Assembly: GCA_002429615.1 (NCBI GenBank)
Contig: DJAN01000075.1
Coordinates: forward strand, 2,362-35,208
Direction: 5' to 3'
Source of the DNA: Lysobacteraceae bacterium UBA6001
GTDB taxonomy: Bacteria > Pseudomonadota > Gammaproteobacteria > Xanthomonadales > Xanthomonadaceae
Length of the DNA: 32,847 bases
The notes beneath the pieces were generated by a model. It had not been told where the DNA came from, made no database searches, and worked only from the letters and a program-made list of their open reading frames with translations. The translations under genes and the position numbers were made by a program. This document shows, in pieces, positions 9,194 to 18,100 of this stretch (position 1 is its first letter; each line of letters opens with the position of its first letter).

Positions 9194-10455
9194 TGAGCGC
9201 CCTGCTCGATTCCCTCGCCGCCGGCTTCCACGGCGATGCGACGCGCCAGGCGGTGCTGGACGAGGCACTGCGCGATGGCCTGCCCGGCGCGCGTAGCGAA
9301 GCCTGGAAATACACCCCGCTGCGCGCACTGGAGCGCCGCAGCTTCGCCGCGTCGCCGGCCGAGGTCGCCGCGGTCGATCCGCAGCGGCTGGCCGATATCC
9401 CCGCGCCACGACTGGTCTTCGTCAATGGGCGTCATGCTCCGGCGCTATCGCAGCTGGATGGCCTGCCGGCCGGTGTGACCCTGCAGCCGCTGTCCACCGC
9501 GCTGGCAGGCGGCGAGGAGGCCGCGCGCTTCCTGGGCCGCCGCTACGCGCATGCCGACGAGGTGTTCGCGCGGCTCAACGCCGCGCTGGCCGAGGAAGGC
9601 GTGCTGCTGCGCGTCGAGGACGGCGTGCAGGTCGAGGCACCGGTGCATCTGGTGTTCCTGAGCAGCGCCGCCGCCGGCGACCAGGCCTGGCATCCGCGCC
9701 ACCTCGTCGAGCTGCGTCGCGACGCGTCGCTGTCCCTGCTTGAGCACCATCTGCACACCGGCGATAACGCCCACCTCGGCAATGCCGTCGCGCATGTCCA
9801 CTTGGCGCAGGGCGCGCGGTTGTCGCATGCCCGCGTGCAGGAGGAGAGCGCCACGTTCACGTCGCTGCTGCGTACCGATGCGGTGCTGGCGCGAGACGCG
9901 GTGTACCGCCGCATCGACCTCGAACTTGGCGCCGGCCTGAGCCGGCACGAACTCAACGTGCGCCTGGAAGGCGACAACGCGCGCCTGGACGCCAACGGCG
10001 TACTGCTCGGCAACGGCCGCCGCCATATCGACACCCGGCTGGGCATCGAGCACATCGCCCGCGACACCTCGTGCGGACTGCTGTGGCGCGGCGTCGGTAC
10101 CGACCGCAGCCGCGTGGTCTTCCATGGCGGCATCAACATCCGCCCCGGCGCCGACGGCACCGATGCGCGGCTGTCGAACAAGAACCTGCTGCTGTCGGCC
10201 AACGCCGAGATCGATACCCAGCCGGTGCTGGTGATCGATGCCGACGAGGTCCAGGCCGCCCACGGCGCCACGGTCGGCCAGCTCGACGCCAATGCGCTGT
10301 TCTACCTGCGCTCGCGCGGCCTGCCGCAGGCCCAGGCACAGGCACTGCTCAGCGCCGCGTTCTGTCACGAACCGCTATCCGGTCTGCCGGAGCGTCTGGG
10401 TACGTTCCTCGCCGCGCGCCTGGACGTGGCGCTGTCTTCGGCGGGCGTGGCATGA
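9193..10455 (+). CDS. sufD: Fe-S assembly scaffold subunit SufD
   Basis: This 420-residue protein pairs with SufB in the SufBC2D scaffold. The N-terminal region has the SEAWKYTPLRALERR motif typical of SufD. The C-terminal beta-helix carries HGATVGQLDANALFYLRSRGL, where H357 corresponds to the functionally important histidine (H360) of E. coli SufD. It overlaps sufC by 1 nt and sufS by 4 nt, showing tight translational coupling. Confidence 0.97.
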
Positions 10456-11699
10456 ACGCCCCCGTCGCCGCCCCGCTGGACACCGCGCCGGATTGGGCGC
10501 GCGTGCGCAGTGACTTCCCGCTGCTGATGCGGCAGGTCCACGGCAAGCCGCTGATCTATTTCGACAATGCCAACACCGGGCAAAAGCCTTTGCCGGTGAT
10601 CGCCGCGACTGACGAGTTCTACCGTCGGCAGAACGCCAACGTCAGCCGCGCAGTGCATGCGCTCGGCACCGAGGCCACCGAGGCCTACGAAGGCGCGCGC
10701 GACAAACTGGCGCGCTTCCTCAACGTGCGCGCCGACGAGCTGGTGCTGTGCAGCGGCACCACGTTCGCGATCAACCTGGTCGCCTATTCGTGGGCGCTGC
10801 CGCGGCTGAAGGCGGGCGATGTGATCCTGGTCTCGCGCATGGAGCACCACGCCAACATCGTGCCGTGGCAGCTGGTGGCCGAGCGTACCGGTGCGAAGAT
10901 CCGCGTCGCCGAGATTCACCCTGATGGCACGCTGGACCTGGATGCCCTGCGCGCGGCGATGACGCCCGAGGTCAAACTGCTGGCCCTGGCGCACGTCTCC
11001 AACGTGCTGGGCACGGTGAACCCGGTACGCGAGATCTGCCGCGAGGCGCGCAAGCGCGGCATCGTCAGCGTGATCGACGGCTCGCAGGCGGTCCCGCACC
11101 GCCGCGTGGACGTGGCCGCCATCGGCTGCGACTTCTATGCGCTTACCGGCCACAAGATGTGCGGCCCAACCGGCACCGGCGCGCTGTGGGCGCGCCGCGA
11201 GCATCTGCAGGCGATGCCGCCGTTCCTTGGCGGCGGCGAGATGATCAAGGAAGTCAGCTTCGACGGCACCGTGTTCAACGATCCGCCGCACAAGTTCGAG
11301 GCCGGTACGCCGAACATCGCCGGCTTCGTCGGCCTGGGCGCGGCGGTGGACTACCTGGAAGGTGTCGGCCTGGCGCACATCGAAGCGCGCGAGGCGGAAC
11401 TGCTGGCGCACTTCACCGAGGAACTGCAGCGCATCGACGGCCTGCGCATCTTCGGCACCGCCCCGGACAAGGCCGCGGTGGTCTCGTTCCTGGTCGAAGG
11501 CGCGCATGCCCACGACCTGGCGACCCTGCTCGACCTGGAAGGCGTGGCGATCCGCTCCGGCCAGCACTGCGCGCACCCGCTGCTGCAGTACTACGGCGTG
11601 GCCGCGACCTGCCGGGCCTCGCTGGCGTTCTACAACACGCACGAAGAGATCGAGCGCTTCGTCGCCGCGCTTGGCAAGGTGCGCCAGCTGCTGGGCTGA
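10452..11699 (+). CDS. sufS: Cysteine desulfurase SufS
   Basis: This 415-residue PLP enzyme removes sulfur from cysteine to supply SufBCD. The PLP-binding lysine is K235 in ALTGHKMCGPTG, and H133 and D209-Q212 line the cofactor site. The persulfide-carrying cysteine is C373 in RSGQHCAHPL, with the short loop of type II (SufS/CsdA) desulfurases. These need a sulfur acceptor such as SufE, but no sufE or sufU is in this window. The ATG at 10452 overlaps the sufD stop (ATGA). Confidence 0.97.
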   Translation: MNAPVAAPLDTAPDWARVRSDFPLLMRQVHGKPLIYFDNANTGQKPLPVIAATDEFYRRQNANVSRAVHALGTEATEAYEGARDKLARFLNVRADELVLCSGTTFAINLVAYSWALPRLKAGDVILVSRMEHHANIVPWQLVAERTGAKIRVAEIHPDGTLDLDALRAAMTPEVKLLALAHVSNVLGTVNPVREICREARKRGIVSVIDGSQAVPHRRVDVAAIGCDFYALTGHKMCGPTGTGALWARREHLQAMPPFLGGGEMIKEVSFDGTVFNDPPHKFEAGTPNIAGFVGLGAAVDYLEGVGLAHIEAREAELLAHFTEELQRIDGLRIFGTAPDKAAVVSFLVEGAHAHDLATLLDLEGVAIRSGQHCAHPLLQYYGVAATCRASLAFYNTHEEIERFVAALGKVRQLLG

Positions 11700-11730
11700 A
11701 CCGGCACGGGCGGCAGGCCGGCGTCGCGGC

Positions 11731-11760
11731 CTGACCGCATCGGGGGTGCACGGCTACAAT
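11731..11760 (+). promoter_or_regulatory. Putative internal promoter before the GNAT gene
   Basis: CTGACC (11731-11736), an 18-nt spacer and TACAAT (11755-11760) resemble a sigma-70 promoter. The -10 box ends only 6 nt before the ATG at 11767, so transcription would start at or next to the start codon and give a leaderless mRNA. Confidence 0.5.
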
Positions 11761-11766
11761 CGCGCC

Positions 11767-12303
11767 ATGCACACCCTGACTTTCCGCACCGCCACCGTCG
11801 CCGATATCGACGCCCTCGTCGCCCTGGTGACCTCCGCCTATCGCGGCGATGCCAGCCGCGTCGGTTGGACCACCGAGGCCGACCTGCTCGACGGCACCCG
11901 CATCGACCCGGAGGTGCTGCGCCAGGACATCCTGCGCGACCGCAGCCTGGTCCTGCTGGCCGAGCATGACGGCGCCCTGATCGCCTGCGCGCATATCTCC
12001 GACGATGGCGACGCCGGCTACTTCGGCATGTTCTCGGTCAGCCCCACCCTGCAGGGCGGCGGCGTCGGCAAGTTGCTGATGCAGGAGGCCGAGCGCGTCG
12101 TGCTGCAGCAATGGGGCCATGCGCGGATGCGGATGACGGTGATCGACGTGCGTGCCGAGCTGATCGCCTTCTACGAACGCCGCGGTTACCGCCGTACCGG
12201 CATCACCAAGCCCTTCCCCTATGGCGACGCGCGTTTCGGCATCCCGCTGCGCGACGACCTGCGCTTCGAGATTCTGGAAAAGGCGCTGGGGACGGCGTTG
12301 TGA
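11767..12303 (+). CDS. GNAT-family N-acetyltransferase
   Basis: This 178-residue protein has the GNAT fold. The acetyl-CoA-binding motif A is in MFSVSPTLQGGGVGKLLM, with the Q96-G101 loop QGGGVG, and the FYERRGYRRTG segment is typical of the C-terminal motif. Family members transfer acetyl from acetyl-CoA to amines. The substrate cannot be predicted. It lies 67 nt after sufS and overlaps the Rieske ferredoxin gene by 4 nt (GTGA). A -10-like box directly before the ATG suggests it can be transcribed separately, and no Shine-Dalgarno is visible, which fits leaderless translation. Confidence 0.9.
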   Translation: MHTLTFRTATVADIDALVALVTSAYRGDASRVGWTTEADLLDGTRIDPEVLRQDILRDRSLVLLAEHDGALIACAHISDDGDAGYFGMFSVSPTLQGGGVGKLLMQEAERVVLQQWGHARMRMTVIDVRAELIAFYERRGYRRTGITKPFPYGDARFGIPLRDDLRFEILEKALGTAL

Positions 12304-12632
12304 GCTCGAACTGGACCTTTGTCTGCGGCACCGCCGAGCTGCTGCCCGGCGAGCTGAAGAATGTCTGGGACGAGGTCACCGACACCCCGATCGTGGTCTT
12401 CAACCTCGACGGCGCGTTCTACGCGCTGGAAGACCGCTGCAGCCATGAAGACTACGAATTGTCGCCGGGCACCTTCGATGCCAGCGAAGGCAGCGTCGAA
12501 TGCCTGCTGCATGGGGCGCGCTTTGATGTCCGCGACGGCCGGCCGCTGTGCCCGCCGGCCTATTCGCCGGTGCCCAAGTTCCCGGTGAAGGTCGAGAACG
12601 GCGGAATCTGGACCCGCGACGACCGCGACTGA
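12300..12632 (+). CDS. Rieske [2Fe-2S] ferredoxin
   Basis: This 110-residue soluble protein is a stand-alone Rieske domain of the dioxygenase-ferredoxin/NirD type. The cluster ligands are C47 and H49 in CSHEDYELSPG, and C68 and H71 in CLLHG. The start is GTG at 12300, overlapping the GNAT stop by 4 nt. No ATG lies in a suitable place. There is no partner oxygenase nearby. Its position at the end of a suf operon suggests an electron carrier for cluster assembly or a client protein, but this is inference. Confidence 0.93.
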   Translation: MSSNWTFVCGTAELLPGELKNVWDEVTDTPIVVFNLDGAFYALEDRCSHEDYELSPGTFDASEGSVECLLHGARFDVRDGRPLCPPAYSPVPKFPVKVENGGIWTRDDRD

Positions 12633-12756
12633 CCGGCCCCCGGCAGGTCAACCGGCGGCCGCTGCCGCTGCCCACATTCACCTCGGTCCCCCGGGCGCTC
12701 GCCGTTACGGGATCGCTGCGTCCCGACATTGGAACGCGAATCTGTCGCGAATGTCA

Positions 12757-12785
12757 TTGCAAACGATTCGCATTTGCCTAAGAAT
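12757..12785 (+). promoter_or_regulatory. Putative Fur-controlled promoter of the siderophore receptor
   Basis: GCAAACGATTCGCATTTGC (12759-12777) matches the palindrome GCAAATGATAATCATTTGC at 15 of 19 positions. It overlaps a promoter made of TTGCAA (12757-12762), a 17-nt spacer and AAGAAT (12780-12785). Fur bound here would block RNA polymerase. The receptor start codon is about 110 nt downstream. Confidence 0.75.
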
Positions 12786-12894
12786 GTCGCGCCGCGTCGC
12801 CCCCTGCCACGTTCCGGCACGCCATTTCATTGCCTGACACCTGCCGCCCGCCCCACCGGACGCCGTGTCGCCCCGTCTACAGGATTGCAGACAC

Positions 12895-15186
12895 ATGAGC
12901 ATCAAGAGCCGCAAGCACGCCCTTCCCCGTTCCGCCAGCGCCACCACGCTCACCGCCGCCGCCCTGCTGCTGGCCGCGCCGCTGGCGCACGCCGATGCCG
13001 CCGACAACGCCAAGACGCTCGACAAGATCGACGTGCAGGCCGAACGCGCCAAGCGCTACCTGGTCGAGACCCCCGCCTCGCTGAAGTTCACCCAGTCGCT
13101 GCAGGACACCCCGCAGACGGTCAACATCATCAGCAAGGACCTGTTCAACGAACAGGGCGCCACCACGCTGACCGAAGCGCTGCGCAACAGCCCGGGCGTG
13201 GGCACGTTCTATGTCGGCGAGAACGGCAATACCAGCACCGGTGATTCCGTCTACATGCGCGGCTTCGACAGCTCGTCGAGCATCTTCGTCGACGGTGTCC
13301 GCGACCTCGGCTCGATCTCGCGCGATGTGTTCAACATCGAGCAGATCGAAGTCACCAAGGGCCCGGCCGGCACCGACAACGGCCGCAGCGCGCCGACCGG
13401 CGCGATCAACCTGATCACCAAGCAGCCGTTTGGCACCAATGCCACCAGCGCTTCGCTGACCGGCGGCGTGGACGGCCAGCGCCGCGTCACCGCCGACTGG
13501 AACCAGACCCTGGGCAATCCGGGCGCGGCGTTCCGCCTGAACGTGATGGGCCAGGACAGCGATGCGGTCGGCCGCGACCACGTCGAGAACAAGCGCTGGG
13601 GCATCGCCCCGTCGCTGGCGTTCGGCCTGGATGGCAACACCCGCTATTACATCGACCTGCTGTACGTGAAGCAGGACAACATCCCCGACGGCAGCGTGCC
13701 GACCATCGGCCTGCCCGGTTACTCCTCGCCCGATCCGCTGCGCCCGTGGCTGGCCACCGCGCCGAAGGTGGATCCGGAGAATTTCTACGGCACCCGCCAC
13801 GACCACGACGATGTCGAATCGAAGATGGCGACGTTCCGCTTCGAGCATGACTTCTCCGACACGCTGAAGCTGACCAACACCGCACGTTGGGGCCAGAACG
13901 AGCAGGATTACATGCTCACCGCGTTCATGGTGACCGCGGCCAACCTGCTGACCCCGAACCCGAATGATCCGTCGACCTGGACCGTGGCGCGCAGCACGCC
14001 GACGTTCAAGGACCAGCAGTACACGATCATCACCGACCAGTTGAACCTGCGCTGGGACTTCACCACCGGCTCGGTCGAGCACAACCTCAGCACCGGCGTG
14101 GAAGCCACCCGCGAGGAACTCAAGAGCTGGGGCGTGGCGACCAAGAGCGGCGCGTGGCCGGCGGCCAACCTGTACAACCCGGACTGGAACGTGGATGGCC
14201 TGGTCTGGGGCCGCAACGGCGCCTATTCCGAAGGTCGCACCACCACCTACTCGGCCTACGCATTCGACACGCTGAAGTTCGGTGAGAGCTTCCTGGTCAC
14301 CGGCGGCGTGCGCGTGGACCACTACGACACCGACTTCGACAGCCTGGTGGCCTGCGGCGGACGCGGCGGCCCGGTCTGCGGCACGCTGCCGACCGGCAGC
14401 ATCGTGCCGGGCGTGAATGCCAACGCCAAGGACACGCTGTTCAACTGGAAGCTCGGTGCGGTGTACAAGGCCAACGAGGACGTGAGCCTGTACGCGAACT
14501 ACGCCGTGTCGCAGCAGCCCCCGGGCGGCAGCGCGCTGGAACTGAGCACCGCGGCGAACAACCTCAACAATCCGAACCTCGATCCGCAGAAGGCCAAGAC
14601 CGCCGAAATCGGCACCAAGTGGAGCTTCTTCGACGAGGGCCTGCTGCTGTCGATGGCACTGTTCCGCACCGACGTCACCAACGAGATCGCGCCGGACCCG
14701 ACCAATCCGAACATCTACTACCAGACCGGCGAGAAGCGGGTGGAAGGCGTGGAGCTGTCGGCGGTGGGCCGCATCAGCGAGAACTGGTCGGTCTCGGCCG
14801 GTTACACCAAGATGGACGCGCAGGTGAAGGAAGGCACCAAGGTGGCGCAGGACGGCAGCACCGACCTGAGCTACACCCCGGACAGCGCCTTCACCGCCTG
14901 GACCACCTACACCCTGCCGTTCAATCTGACCGTCGGCGGCGGCGTGCGCTACAACGGCGAGATGAAGCGCGGCACCGACGGCGCCATCGGCACGCCGGCG
15001 TTCGTGAAGTCGTACACGGTGTGGGACGCGGTCATCACCTACCCGTTCAACGACCACTTCGATCTGCGTCTGAACGCCTACAATCTGTTCGACAAGGAGT
15101 ACGTGGCCGGCATCAACAAGAGCGGTTACCGCTACAGCCCGGGTGCGCCGCGCACCTTCACGCTGACGGCCAACCTGCGCTTCTGA
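12895..15186 (+). CDS. fiu: TonB-dependent siderophore receptor (Fiu/PiuA type)
   Basis: This 763-residue outer-membrane receptor has a long signal peptide (to about residue 34, ending in AHADA), a TonB-box-like LDKIDVQ, and a plug with SLQDTPQTVNIISKDLF and GFDSSSSIFVDGVRDLGS. The phrase EVTKGPAGTDNGRSAPTGAI is close to what I recall of E. coli Fiu, a catecholate siderophore receptor. The barrel ends in the terminal Phe (TANLRF) needed for BAM insertion. The ATG at 12895 is preferred over a GTG at 12865 because it begins a normal signal peptide. piuC follows directly, as in Pseudomonas piuA-piuC and E. coli fiu-ybiX. The actual ligand cannot be told from sequence. Confidence 0.92.
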   Translation: MSIKSRKHALPRSASATTLTAAALLLAAPLAHADAADNAKTLDKIDVQAERAKRYLVETPASLKFTQSLQDTPQTVNIISKDLFNEQGATTLTEALRNSPGVGTFYVGENGNTSTGDSVYMRGFDSSSSIFVDGVRDLGSISRDVFNIEQIEVTKGPAGTDNGRSAPTGAINLITKQPFGTNATSASLTGGVDGQRRVTADWNQTLGNPGAAFRLNVMGQDSDAVGRDHVENKRWGIAPSLAFGLDGNTRYYIDLLYVKQDNIPDGSVPTIGLPGYSSPDPLRPWLATAPKVDPENFYGTRHDHDDVESKMATFRFEHDFSDTLKLTNTARWGQNEQDYMLTAFMVTAANLLTPNPNDPSTWTVARSTPTFKDQQYTIITDQLNLRWDFTTGSVEHNLSTGVEATREELKSWGVATKSGAWPAANLYNPDWNVDGLVWGRNGAYSEGRTTTYSAYAFDTLKFGESFLVTGGVRVDHYDTDFDSLVACGGRGGPVCGTLPTGSIVPGVNANAKDTLFNWKLGAVYKANEDVSLYANYAVSQQPPGGSALELSTAANNLNNPNLDPQKAKTAEIGTKWSFFDEGLLLSMALFRTDVTNEIAPDPTNPNIYYQTGEKRVEGVELSAVGRISENWSVSAGYTKMDAQVKEGTKVAQDGSTDLSYTPDSAFTAWTTYTLPFNLTVGGGVRYNGEMKRGTDGAIGTPAFVKSYTVWDAVITYPFNDHFDLRLNAYNLFDKEYVAGINKSGYRYSPGAPRTFTLTANLRF

Positions 15187-15215
15187 GCGGGCACGAGCAG
15201 GAAAACGTGAGCCTT

Positions 15216-15240
15216 GGACGCCTCCCTCGTGGAGGCGTCC
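15216..15240 (+). other. Strong mRNA hairpin between receptor and piuC
   Basis: GGACGCCTCC (15216-15225) pairs perfectly over 10 bp with GGAGGCGTCC (15231-15240) around the loop CTCGT. No T-tract follows. It ends 7 nt before the piuC Shine-Dalgarno (AGGGAG, 15247-15252). It may protect the 3' end of the receptor message, lower expression of piuC, or act as a Rho-independent-like pause. Confidence 0.75.
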
Positions 15241-15258
15241 GCATGCAGGGAGAACACC

Positions 15259-15951
15259 ATGTTGCTGCACATTCCGGGCATCCTCGGCGCCGAGGAAGTG
15301 GCGCGTTTCCGCAGCGAGCTGGATGCGGCGGACTGGACCGACGGCCGCGAGACCGTCGGCGCCCAGGGCGCGCAGGTCAAGCGCAACCTGCAACTGCCGG
15401 ACGCTTCCCCGCTCAAGCAGCAACTTGGCCAGGCCGTGCTCAATGCGCTGGGGCGCAGCCCGCTGTATTTCGCCGCGGCCCTGCCGTTGCGCACGGTGCC
15501 ACCGCGCTTCAACCGCTATGAAGGCGGTGGGCACTACGGCTTCCACGTCGATGGCTCGGTCATGACGATTGGCGGAAGCCACGGCCAGCCGCCGATGAGC
15601 GTGCGCAGCGATCTGTCCTGCACGTTGTTCCTGTGCGAGCCGGAAGAGTACGAAGGTGGCGAGCTCATCGTCCACGACACCTACGGCGAGCACGAAGTGA
15701 AATTGCCCGCCGGCGACCTGATCCTCTATCCGTCCAGCAGCCTGCACCGTGTCGCGCCGGTGACCCGCGGCGCACGCATCGCATCGTTCTTCTGGGTGCA
15801 GAGCCTGGTGCGCGACGGCCAGCAACGACAGATGCTGTTCGAGCTGGATGCGGCGATCCAGTCGCTGACGCAGTCCGGCGCCGATCGCGAAGCGCTGCTG
15901 CGCCTGACCAACGTCTATCACAACCTGCTGCGGAGCTGGTCGGAGACCTGA
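15259..15951 (+). CDS. piuC: Fe(II)/2-oxoglutarate-dependent hydroxylase PiuC (YbiX)
   Basis: This 230-residue protein is a PKHD-type hydroxylase with a double-stranded beta-helix. The iron ligands are H96 and D98 in GFHVDGS and H163 in [15 protein letters not shown]173 in the last segment should hold the 2-oxoglutarate carboxylate. Length and motifs match PiuC/YbiX. The family accompanies catecholate receptors under Fur control, but its substrate is not established to my knowledge. AGGGAG at 15247-15252 supports the ATG at 15259, and an upstream in-frame start would place coding sequence within the hairpin at 15216-15240. Confidence 0.95.
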   Translation: MLLHIPGILGAEEVARFRSELDAADWTDGRETVGAQGAQVKRNLQLPDASPLKQQLGQAVLNALGRSPLYFAAALPLRTVPPRFNRYEGGGHYGFHVDGSVMTIGGSHGQPPMSVRSDLSCTLFLCEPEEYEGGELIVHDTYGEHEVKLPAGDLILYPSSSLHRVAPVTRGARIASFFWVQSLVRDGQQRQMLFELDAAIQSLTQSGADREALLRLTNVYHNLLRSWSET

Positions 15952-15965
15952 TCACCCGTCGCTGC

Positions 15966-15995
15966 AATTGCGATCCATTCTCAATTGGATAGAAT
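15966..15995 (+). promoter_or_regulatory. Putative Fur-controlled promoter of the redox operon
   Basis: A 21-nt imperfect palindrome (15966-15986) has the core TTGCGATCCATTCTCAA, with 8 of 10 half-site positions pairing. It resembles the Fur core TGAGAATCATTCTCA at 12 of 15 positions. TTGCGA (15968-15973), a 16-nt spacer and TAGAAT (15990-15995) give an overlapping promoter. This would place the five genes that follow under iron repression. Confidence 0.65.
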
Positions 15996-16025
15996 GGCGG
16001 TCTTCCCTCCCCGGTAGTCCCTGGC

Positions 16026-16664
16026 TTGTCCGACTCCTCCTCCGATCTCGCCACGCAACAGCAGCGCCGCGGCTTCTGGCTGCGCACGCTGCACCAGTGG
16101 CACTGGATCAGCTCGGCGATGTGCCTGGTCGGCATGCTGCTGTTCGCGGCGACCGGCCTGACCCTCAACCACGCCGCGGTGATCGAGGCCAAGCCGCAGG
16201 TCACCAACCGCACGCTGGAACTCCCCGCGCCGCTGCGCGAACGCCTGCGCGGTCCCGATGAAGGCCATGCGCCGCTGCCGGCCGGCGTGTCGGGCTGGTT
16301 GTCCGAGCAGCTGTCGCTGCGTCTGTCCGGCCAGCCGGCCGAATGGTCGCCGGAAGAGGTCTACCTGTCGTTGCCGGCACCGGGCGAGGACGCCTGGTTG
16401 AGCATCGACCGCGAGACCGGTGCCGTCGAATACGAGCGCACCGAGCGCGGCTGGATTTCCTATTTCAACGACCTGCACAAGGGACGCAACGCTGGCCCGG
16501 CCTGGGGTTGGTTCATCGACCTGCTCGCGCTCGCCTGCCTGGTGTTCTGCATCACCGGCCTGTTCCTGCTGCAGATGCATGCGCGGCAGCGCCGCATGAC
16601 CTGGCCGCTGGTCGGCCTCGGCCTGCTGCTGCCGCTGCTCATCGCCCTGATCCTCATCCACTGA
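16026..16664 (+). CDS. PepSY-associated membrane protein, putative reductase subunit
   Basis: This 212-residue inner-membrane protein has a cytoplasmic start, TM1 at about 28-48, a periplasmic PepSY-like region (about 50-160), TM2 at about 162-184 and TM3 at about 193-211. Histidines sit at both ends of the helices: H23 and H26 in TLHQWHW, H49, H151 in NDLHKG, and H185. Their placement is compatible with haem or metal ligation. PepSY-TM proteins such as Pseudomonas FpvG take part in iron release from siderophores. The start is TTG at 16026: an in-frame stop lies at 15990-15992 and no ATG or GTG occurs between. It heads a five-gene operon with a Fur-like promoter. Confidence 0.86.
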   Translation: MSDSSSDLATQQQRRGFWLRTLHQWHWISSAMCLVGMLLFAATGLTLNHAAVIEAKPQVTNRTLELPAPLRERLRGPDEGHAPLPAGVSGWLSEQLSLRLSGQPAEWSPEEVYLSLPAPGEDAWLSIDRETGAVEYERTERGWISYFNDLHKGRNAGPAWGWFIDLLALACLVFCITGLFLLQMHARQRRMTWPLVGLGLLLPLLIALILIH

Positions 16665-16684
16665 CCCTCCCCGGAGCCACGTCC

Positions 16685-17197
16685 ATGCGCACCACGCTCA
16701 CCCTCGCGATCACCAGCTGCGGCCTGCTGGCCACGCCGGCCTACGCCGCCACCCTCGATGTCACCGTCGAGATCCCCAAGCTCGACGTCGCCGAATACCA
16801 CCGCCCGTATGTGGCGGTATGGATCGAAGGCGCCGATGCGCAGGTCGCCCGCAACCTGGCGGTGTGGTACCAGAACCGCGGCACCGCCGAAGGCCACGGC
16901 ACCAAGTGGCTGCCGGACCTGCGCCAGTGGTGGCGCAAGAGCGGCCGCAGCGTGCAGCTGCCGATCGACGGCGTCAGCGGCCCGACCCGTCCGGCCGGCG
17001 CGCAGGCGCTGTCGTTCGGCGACGCGCAGCTGCAGGGCCTGCCGGCCGGCGAGTACACCGTGGTGGTGGAGGCGGTGCGCGAGGTCGGCGGTCGCGAACT
17101 GCTGAAGGTGCCGTTCCAGTGGGGCGCCGGTGCGCAGCAGGGCAAAGCCCAGGGCAGCACCGAACTCGGCGCGGTCAACGTCGCCGTCCGTCCGTAA
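16685..17197 (+). CDS. DUF2271 periplasmic protein with flavinylation-like motif
   Basis: This 170-residue protein has a signal peptide ending at about residue 21 (TPAYA). The DUF2271 body has [20 protein letters not shown] and [13 protein letters not shown]. Residues 95-101 read DGVSGPT. The FMN-attachment consensus recognised by ApbE is Dgx(S/T)(G/S)A(S/T), so only the Ala-to-Pro change departs from it, and T101 is the likely acceptor. An apbE gene lies in the same operon. I infer a periplasmic flavoprotein that relays electrons from the membrane subunit. It lies 20 nt after the PepSY gene and 31 nt before the DUF4198 gene. Confidence 0.84.
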   Translation: MRTTLTLAITSCGLLATPAYAATLDVTVEIPKLDVAEYHRPYVAVWIEGADAQVARNLAVWYQNRGTAEGHGTKWLPDLRQWWRKSGRSVQLPIDGVSGPTRPAGAQALSFGDAQLQGLPAGEYTVVVEAVREVGGRELLKVPFQWGAGAQQGKAQGSTELGAVNVAVRP

Positions 17198-17228
17198 TCC
17201 GTCTTCCGTCATCCGCAAAGGAGTTCCG

Positions 17229-18047
17229 ATGAAGCGTTCCGTCCTGACTGCCGCGTTCGCCGCGGCCACGCTGCTTTCCCTGGCGCCCAGCGCGTTCGCG
17301 CACAAGGCCTGGCTGCTGCCGTCGCAGACCGTGATCGCCGGCGAGAGCCCGTGGATCAGCGTCGATGCCGCGGTGTCCAACGACCTGTTCTATCTCAACC
17401 ACGTGCCGCTGCGCCTGGATGGCCTGGTGATCACCGCGCCGGACGGCAGCCAGGTGCAGCCGCAGAATCCGGCCACCGGTAAGTTCCGCAGCGTGTTCGA
17501 CCTCGAACTGACGCAGACCGGCACCTACCGCCTGAGCGTGATCAACAGCGGCCTGATGGCCAGCTGGAAGCAAGCCGACGGCAAGCCCAAGCGCTGGCGC
17601 GGCGACGAAGCCGCCTTCGCCACCGAGGTGCCGAAGGATGCGCCGGAGCTGCAGGTGTCGCAGCAGCTTGGCCGCGTCGAGACGTTCGTGACCAACGGCG
17701 CGCCGAACCAGACCGCACTCAAGCCCAGCGGCAAGGGCCTGGAGCTGGTCGCGGTGACCCATCCGAACGACCTGTTCGCCGGTGAGGCCGCCAAGTTCAA
17801 GCTGCAGATCGACGGCAAGCCCGCCGCCGGCCTGGAAGTGGAGATCATCCGCGGCGCCACGCGCTACCGGAACAGCCAGGACGAGATCAAGGTGACCACC
17901 GACGCGCAGGGCAACTTCAGCGTGACCTGGCCGGAAGCCGGCATGTACTGGCTGGAAGCCACCACCCAGGACAACAAGACCTCGGTGAAGCAGGCCAAGC
18001 AGCGCCGCCTCAGCTATGTCGCCACGCTTGAGGTGCTGCCGCAGTAA
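17229..18047 (+). CDS. DUF4198 periplasmic protein
   Basis: This 272-residue protein has a signal peptide with probable cleavage after SAFA at residue 24. The mature protein would begin HKAWLLPS, with His25 as the first residue. The rest is predicted beta-rich: an N-terminal domain to about 165, then an Ig-like domain ([14 protein letters not shown] to the end). DUF4198 proteins are often found with metal transport genes, and a mature N-terminal His is a common metal ligand. A metal-binding or substrate-presenting role in this operon is plausible but unproven. AAAGGAG before the start is a good Shine-Dalgarno. Confidence 0.86.
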   Translation: MKRSVLTAAFAAATLLSLAPSAFAHKAWLLPSQTVIAGESPWISVDAAVSNDLFYLNHVPLRLDGLVITAPDGSQVQPQNPATGKFRSVFDLELTQTGTYRLSVINSGLMASWKQADGKPKRWRGDEAAFATEVPKDAPELQVSQQLGRVETFVTNGAPNQTALKPSGKGLELVAVTHPNDLFAGEAAKFKLQIDGKPAAGLEVEIIRGATRYRNSQDEIKVTTDAQGNFSVTWPEAGMYWLEATTQDNKTSVKQAKQRRLSYVATLEVLPQ

Positions 18048-18100
18048 GACGGTGCAGGCGGCGGGCCGCCCCCTCTCCCCGGCCCGTCGCCTGTCTCCCC

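Noticed and set aside
12877..15921. Very long minus-strand open frame opposite the siderophore receptor and piuC
   Set aside because: It is an antisense frame kept open by high GC in third positions. The plus strand encodes clear TonB receptor and PiuC motifs, while this product is His/Arg/Ala-rich without domains.
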